Below, piece after piece: positions 54,136-57,775 of a DNA stretch of 57,775 nt. Position 1 is the stretch's first letter, and the number at the start of each line of letters is the position of its first letter. Position numbers and translations under genes: made by a program. This DNA comes from Pseudomonadales bacterium. Lineage in GTDB: Bacteria > Pseudomonadota > Gammaproteobacteria > Pseudomonadales > Azotimanducaceae. The notes beneath the pieces were generated by a model. It was not told the origin of the DNA and did not search any database. It was given only the letters and a program-made list of their open reading frames with translations. The DNA lies in contig JAJDTI010000005.1 in assembly GCA_022827245.1 (NCBI GenBank), positions 1-57,775 on the forward strand. Direction: 5' to 3'.

Positions 54136-55469
54136 GCCACGCCGTCCTCGCATGGAAGTACTCATGGTTGGCATAGCCTCTATGGCCGGCAAGCGGTCGC
54201 GCAGCTCGTTCTTCGCCACCTTGTTCAGCGTCGATCGCGGCAGCTCCTCGACCACGTGAACGGATCGCACTACCTTGAAGTCCGGCAAGTTCTCGCGGCA
54301 GTACGCGATCACTTGCTCGCTCAAGGCCTGCTCCCCCAGCGCCTCTCCGCGCTTGTTTGGAATCAGAAACACCGCGGGAACCTCATCCAGCATTGCGTGC
54401 TTCTGCGCGACCACTGCGCACTCGTCCGCCAGCCCGGATTGTAGAATGACGGTCTCGATCTCCGAAGCAGCCACGTTTTCGGCGCCCACCTTGAGCATGT
54501 CTTTGTCCCGGTCGCTGAAATAGAGCCAACCCTGCTCGTCGATACGAATGATGTCGCCGGTGTCGAACCAGCCGTGCTCGTCGAAGGCTGACTCGTTGGC
54601 CTGCTTGTTGCGGTAGTACTCTTTAAAGAGGGAGACGCCGCGGACGCCGCGAATGAACAGGTGGCCGGCGTCGCCAAGGTGGACTGTTGTTCCCTCGGGA
54701 TCACGAATCTGGATCTCGTACTCGGGCGCCACGCGACCGATGGTCCCCTTTGGTCCAGGATGCTCCGAATCAGTAACGATGCCCTGCGTGAGTGTTTCTG
54801 TCATTCCCCACCAGGCGATGGTATCGACGCCAAAGTGCGCACCCAACTCCGGTATGGTTGCGGGGAGGCCCCAGAAGCGCATGTTGTGTTCCGGCACCTC
54901 CTGGTCCATGAGAGCTTTCCAGCCGAATCGGGTGACGGTGCATCGCTGAATAAGCTCTCGAATGGGATAGCACCGCTGCGCTGCATGATAGCCGCCTGAT
55001 CAGCGTTGACAGCGCCCGCATCGGTGTTTGTGACCGCGAGAAACTCGATATCCCGGCAAGAATCGGCGAGCAGGTCGGCGTACTTCGGTTGCGTGAGCGC
55101 GCAGATCGCTTCCGTCACCTCGCTGAAGTAGCTCATGTCCCGGGCGACAGACCGCGTATTGGTTGACACCGCTACGGCCCCGATGATCGCGCAAGCGTAC
55201 CAGGACAGGATGAACTCCGGTGAGTTGTCCATATGGAGGGTGACGAAGTCGCCTTCGCCAACGCCCTGGTTCTTGAGCCCCGCCCCGAGCCGTGACGCGT
55301 CTTCCAGCAGCTTGGCATAACTCCAGGAACGTTGCTCACCCTCGAATGGGCGCCAGACCAGGCAGGTTTTCTCCGGTGTGCGCTCTGCCCAGGTTTCTAG
55401 CATCCAGGGGACGTCCAGGCCTTCAAAAGAGCTGCGCTGACTTGCCTCGATCTCGTTCAGTACGCTCAC
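54136..55469 (-). pseudogene. Broken AMP-binding acyl-CoA synthetase (CaiC-like)
   Basis: Two fragments in different frames together cover an acyl-CoA ligase. The N-terminal part starts at GTG 55469 (VSVLNEIEASQRSS) and runs through RSWSYAKLLEDASRLGAGL and FVTLHMDNSPEFILSWYAC to FESLFSDAP. The C-terminal part starts near 54945 (TVTRFGWKALMDQEVPEHN) and includes IAWWGMTETL, SLFKEYYRNKQANESAF, GWFDTGDIIRID and STLNKVAKNELRDRL. Between them the ATP-binding loop (TSGTT-type, motif A3) and adjoining helices are missing, and the frame shifts at the junction. No functional ligase could be made. The C-terminal end also runs into GC-rich host sequence. The gene lies 22 bases after the cupin gene. Confidence 0.75.
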
Positions 55470-55491
55470 CGGCCTCTCCTCGCTTGGCCAA

Positions 55492-56016
55492 TTATCGACG
55501 GTCAGTGCCGATGAGCACGACCGCCATCCTGCACGCCTCCTCCACGCGCCAAGCGTGGCGGGTACCGTTTTGGACGAATACGTCGCCTGCATTCAGCTCC
55601 ACGCTTTCGCCGTCGTCGAGCTCGAGTGTAATCCGCCCCGAAATGATGCCACCGTAGTCCACGCTATCAGTTGTGTGCATGCCTGGATCGTCCGCTTCGA
55701 GATGTTGCGCGACACCGGGCAGTTGATCGAAAACCGACTCCCGCGTGTTAGAGGACAGCACTTCACTGGGATCAACGGGCTTGAAGTCCAAGACACGGAA
55801 CATGGACTGGTTCTTGGTTGGAAACACTTTGTGAAGGTCCGAGTAGTTTTCGCGGGACCTTGCCGCCGACAGCTCTATCGGAATCGTGTCGTCGGCGTGG
55901 GTGGCCCAAACCTCATGCCAGTCCACTATCGGTGACGCTACGGTCACCGCTTGCGCTTCTACCTTTGCAAATACGGATTTGCCGCTGCTGTCGTGACCAG
56001 TGATGACTTTTTTCAT
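55492..56016 (-). CDS. Cupin-domain protein
   Basis: ATG 56016 (MKKVITGHDSSGKSVFAKVE) gives 174 residues. After an N-terminal half with DWHEVWATHADDTIPIE comes a cupin barrel in the last 75 residues: PGMHTTDSVDYGGIISGRITLELDDGE is motif 1 (with a His before a Tyr-Gly-Gly segment) and LNAGDVFVQNGTRHAWRVEE is motif 2. Such small cupins bind a metal and a small molecule, or act as regulators; the substrate is not evident. The cupin is divergent from the amidohydrolase across a shared AT-rich promoter, and the broken ligase lies downstream on the same strand, suggesting one former catabolic cluster. Confidence 0.85.
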   Translation of the reverse strand: MKKVITGHDSSGKSVFAKVEAQAVTVASPIVDWHEVWATHADDTIPIELSAARSRENYSDLHKVFPTKNQSMFRVLDFKPVDPSEVLSSNTRESVFDQLPGVAQHLEADDPGMHTTDSVDYGGIISGRITLELDDGESVELNAGDVFVQNGTRHAWRVEEACRMAVVLIGTDRR

Positions 56017-56049
56017 GGAATACCCTGTCGTTTCGTCGACAGCATGTTT

Positions 56050-56065
56050 GCATAACGAATTATGC
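56050..56065. promoter_or_regulatory. Palindromic operator-like site in the divergent cupin/amidohydrolase promoter
   Basis: GCATAA-CGAA-TTATGC is a perfect 6-base inverted repeat in the 110-base AT-rich gap, upstream of both divergent genes. It is a plausible binding site for a regulator that is not encoded in this window. Confidence 0.45.
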
Positions 56066-56079
56066 TTTTCGACATTTAC

Positions 56080-56091
56080 ATAATCCATTAT
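56080..56091. promoter_or_regulatory. Second palindrome / -10-like box in the divergent promoter
   Basis: ATAAT-CC-ATTAT reads as a -10-like box on either strand and overlaps the region expected for the amidohydrolase promoter, 36 bases before ATG 56127. It may combine operator and promoter functions. Confidence 0.45.
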
Positions 56092-56126
56092 AGTTTTGGC
56101 ATCGACATGATCGAGAGAAAACAGCA

Positions 56127-57566
56127 ATGAAAAAAACGCTCATTCGCAGCGGGTTTGTGGCGTCACAGGACCCGAAGATCGGTAACCGGGCGAATATGGA
56201 TGTGCTGATAGAGGGCAATACGATCGCGCTCGTCGGCGAAGGCATCGAGGCGGGTGACGCGGAGGTTGTAGATGCGGCTGACTGCATTGTCCTGCCCGGG
56301 TTCATTGATGGCCACCGCCATCTCTGGCAGGGTGCGATACGCGGTGTGTGCGCGGACTGGTCGATCATGGATTACGTTACGCGCATCCGCTTGAACGCCG
56401 CTCGCTTCTTCACGGCTGAAGATATGCACGCGGCACAATTGCAGGGTGGTCTCGAGGCGCTAAACGCCGGCGTCACCACTGTGACCGACTACTGCCACAA
56501 CCTACTGACTCCGGACCATGCCGTGGAAGCGATCCGCGGCCTGCAGGAATCTGGCATGCGTGCGGTCTGGAACTATGGGTTCAATTTTCCACCGACTGGG
56601 GATCCCCACTTTCGGTCTTTGCAGCAGCGTCTTGACTTTCTGGATGAAATTGCGAAACGGTACTTCTCTTCTGCAGACAGCTTGGTGACGCTGGGTGTTG
56701 CGCCAGAGGAGGCGATATTTGCCGGTTCGGCGGAGGCGCTTGACCAGCAGATCCATGCCGCCCGATCGGTCGGCGCGCACGTATTCTGGCACGCGAACGC
56801 ACCCGGAGAAACGCCGCCGAGGGAAGTCGCCGGGCTTCACGAGCGGGGCATGCTCGCCTCCGACATCACGTTTGTGCACATGGCAGGGACTGAAGAAGAT
56901 GAGTGGCGGATGCTCAGCGATCACGGTGCATCGGTTGTGTTCACACCGGATACGGAGCTGCAGATGGGTATGATGTGTCCAAGCAGCGCAATCGCCAGAC
57001 GCTTTGGCGTGAGTCAGGCCTACGGTACGGATATCGTCTCGAATAACTCCGCCGATATGTTCGCGACACTCCGAGTCGGATTGCAGGCAATCCGCGGGCG
57101 AACGCTGGAGCTCGAAGGCACGATGCGGACGGGTGTGCCATTCACCTGTGAGGAAGTGCTCAAGTGGGGCACTATCGACGCAGCTCGCTCTCTCGGAATG
57201 GAATCGATCATCGGTAGCATCACGCCAGGAAAGCGTGCCGACATTCTGCTATTGAACGGTGACTCAATGACCCTGACCGGATGGGATCGAACCAACGTAG
57301 CCGGTGCTATTGTTCTGCATGCTCAATCGACCGATGTTGATACCGTGTGGGTAGACGGCGAAGTGGTAAAGCGGGACGGCAGACTCCTTGCGGACACCCA
57401 CCAGGCTTGTACGCGTCTGCAGTCGACCAGTGAGCGTCTGCATGCGCGGATTCAGAGGGCAGGTGGGTTTGCGCTTTCGCCTGAGCAGGTGTCGGGTCGT
57501 TTGATGGCAGTCGCAGGCACTGAGCATGGTCAATATGACTTTCTAAAAGAATCCAGCTTGTCCTGA
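56127..57566 (+). CDS. Amidohydrolase of the Atz/Trz-like deaminase/hydrolase family
   Basis: The 479-residue metal-dependent hydrolase opens with a composite beta-sandwich (LIRSGFVASQDPKIGNRANMDVLIEGNTI) and the metal motif H63-R-H65 in VLPGFIDGHRHLWQG. Further ligands are expected at His222 (FWHANAPGE), His251 (ITFVHMAG) and Asp302 (AYGTDIVSNNSADM). TPDTELQMGMMCPSSAIARR and ITPGKRADILLLN complete the pattern of the Atz/Trz subgroup, which deaminates or dechlorinates triazines, pyrimidines and guanine-type rings. The long C-terminal tail (RLLADTHQACTRLQSTSERL) is also found there. No signal peptide. Its substrate is unknown. Confidence 0.9.
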   Translation: MKKTLIRSGFVASQDPKIGNRANMDVLIEGNTIALVGEGIEAGDAEVVDAADCIVLPGFIDGHRHLWQGAIRGVCADWSIMDYVTRIRLNAARFFTAEDMHAAQLQGGLEALNAGVTTVTDYCHNLLTPDHAVEAIRGLQESGMRAVWNYGFNFPPTGDPHFRSLQQRLDFLDEIAKRYFSSADSLVTLGVAPEEAIFAGSAEALDQQIHAARSVGAHVFWHANAPGETPPREVAGLHERGMLASDITFVHMAGTEEDEWRMLSDHGASVVFTPDTELQMGMMCPSSAIARRFGVSQAYGTDIVSNNSADMFATLRVGLQAIRGRTLELEGTMRTGVPFTCEEVLKWGTIDAARSLGMESIIGSITPGKRADILLLNGDSMTLTGWDRTNVAGAIVLHAQSTDVDTVWVDGEVVKRDGRLLADTHQACTRLQSTSERLHARIQRAGGFALSPEQVSGRLMAVAGTEHGQYDFLKESSLS

Positions 57567-57583
57567 GATTTCTTAAGCGAGGC

Positions 57584-57676
57584 ATGCTCTGGACGGTGGC
57601 GATCGGCTGCGCCGTCATCCTCGTCGCGGCGGTCGCGATCGCCTGGCGCCTGCGAAGGGCGGCCCGGAGCGCCTGA
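57584..57676 (+). CDS. Possible 30-residue single-span membrane protein
   Basis: ATG 57584 to TGA 57676 encodes MLWTVAIGCAVILVAAVAIA followed by WRLRRAARSA: one hydrophobic helix and a basic tail. GCGAGG precedes the ATG. It lies where sequence returns to GC-rich, so it may instead be the 3' end of a host gene whose 5' part was replaced. Too short to assign; coding status uncertain. Confidence 0.3.
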   Translation: MLWTVAIGCAVILVAAVAIAWRLRRAARSA

Positions 57677-57689
57677 ACGGCCGCCGCGC

Positions 57690-57775
57690 CTACCGGCTCC
57701 GGAGCGGCGGATCCTGCGGCCTGCGGAAGGCGAAGCCGTCGTCGGTCGCGTCAAACGCGCCCTCGACGGCGCTGG
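57690..57775 (-). CDS. Possible 3' end of a minus-strand gene cut by the window
   Basis: A minus-strand frame enters from the right edge and ends at TAG 57692-57690 with residues including AVEGAFDATDDGFAFRRPQ. Only about 27 codons are visible and no family can be named. Another frame on the same strand is also open, so this is a weak call. Confidence 0.25.
   Translation of the reverse strand, partial: SAVEGAFDATDDGFAFRRPQDPPLRSR

Larger units (their letters stand above)
54150..57575. other. Second lower-GC segment, probable acquired insert
   Basis: Base composition drops sharply after the DUF4175 gene and recovers near 57580. The segment carries the ligase pseudogene, a cupin and an amidohydrolase with AT-ending codons. 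At its left edge GCATGGAAGTA (54150-54160) matches the core of the 87-base repeat units at 21057 and 21143. Confidence 0.55.

Overview
The window is a GC-rich chromosomal segment of a Gram-negative bacterium. It encodes a TonB-dependent receptor, a TonB-type energy transducer and several lipobox-bearing outer-membrane lipoproteins. The gene style (paralogous phytanoyl-CoA dioxygenases, type-B carboxylesterases, a sulfatase, CaiB-type CoA transferase, MoxR/DUF58/VWA cluster) suggests an uncultured, probably marine or host-associated proteobacterium, perhaps a gammaproteobacterium. That placement is inference; no rRNA or other phylogenetic marker is present. I found no tRNA, rRNA, CRISPR array or recognisable insertion sequence, and no gene-free stretch above 300 bases.

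Layout. 1-6.1 kb: a small carboxymuconolactone-decarboxylase-like gene, a TonB-like protein with a long coiled coil, then a divergent sulfatase / TonB-dependent receptor pair. 6.1-9.1 kb: an orphan Phd/YefM antitoxin, a carboxylesterase lipoprotein, and a VapBC-like toxin-antitoxin pair whose antitoxin has an unusual N-terminal domain. 9.2-13 kb: a collinear run of asd, enoyl-CoA hydratase, DUF1993, GlcG/HbpS-like and alpha/beta hydrolase genes. 13-19.7 kb: CoA transferase and penicillin-acylase-type Ntn hydrolase, a long glutathione transferase, and a second carboxylesterase lipoprotein. 19.9-24.2 kb: an AAA/DUF4143 ATPase behind a well-formed promoter and inverted repeat, an 87-base tandem repeat, and three phytanoyl-CoA-dioxygenase genes, two of them a recent tandem duplication. 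24.2-25.8 kb: a lower-GC segment with an alpha/beta hydrolase, an ATC-hydrolase-like gene and a 3' fragment of a class III aminotransferase. 25.8-36.6 kb: mostly minus-strand catabolic and repair genes in two likely operons (PhyH-Pcm-reductase-Nudix; tannase-MsrA-GGT-SRPBCC).

36.7-54.1 kb is the most interesting part: a long plus-strand array. DUF4159, two VWA/BatA-type membrane proteins, a caspase-like protein with Ser at the expected Cys position and an EF-hand-like loop, a TPR-gluzincin metalloprotease, a MoxR AAA+ ATPase, a DUF58 protein and a DUF4175 coiled-coil membrane protein are packed with ATGA-type overlaps. Three genes are embedded as apparent guests: a fused methyltransferase-HNH nuclease, a glutathione transferase and a MetY-type enzyme. 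I read this as an envelope-anchored MoxR/VWA chaperone-protease module; its biological role is unknown.

54.1-57.6 kb is a second lower-GC segment carrying a broken acyl-CoA ligase (middle deleted, frame shifted), a cupin and an Atz/Trz-type amidohydrolase around an AT-rich divergent promoter with two palindromes. The window ends with a possible tiny membrane ORF and a cut minus-strand reading frame.
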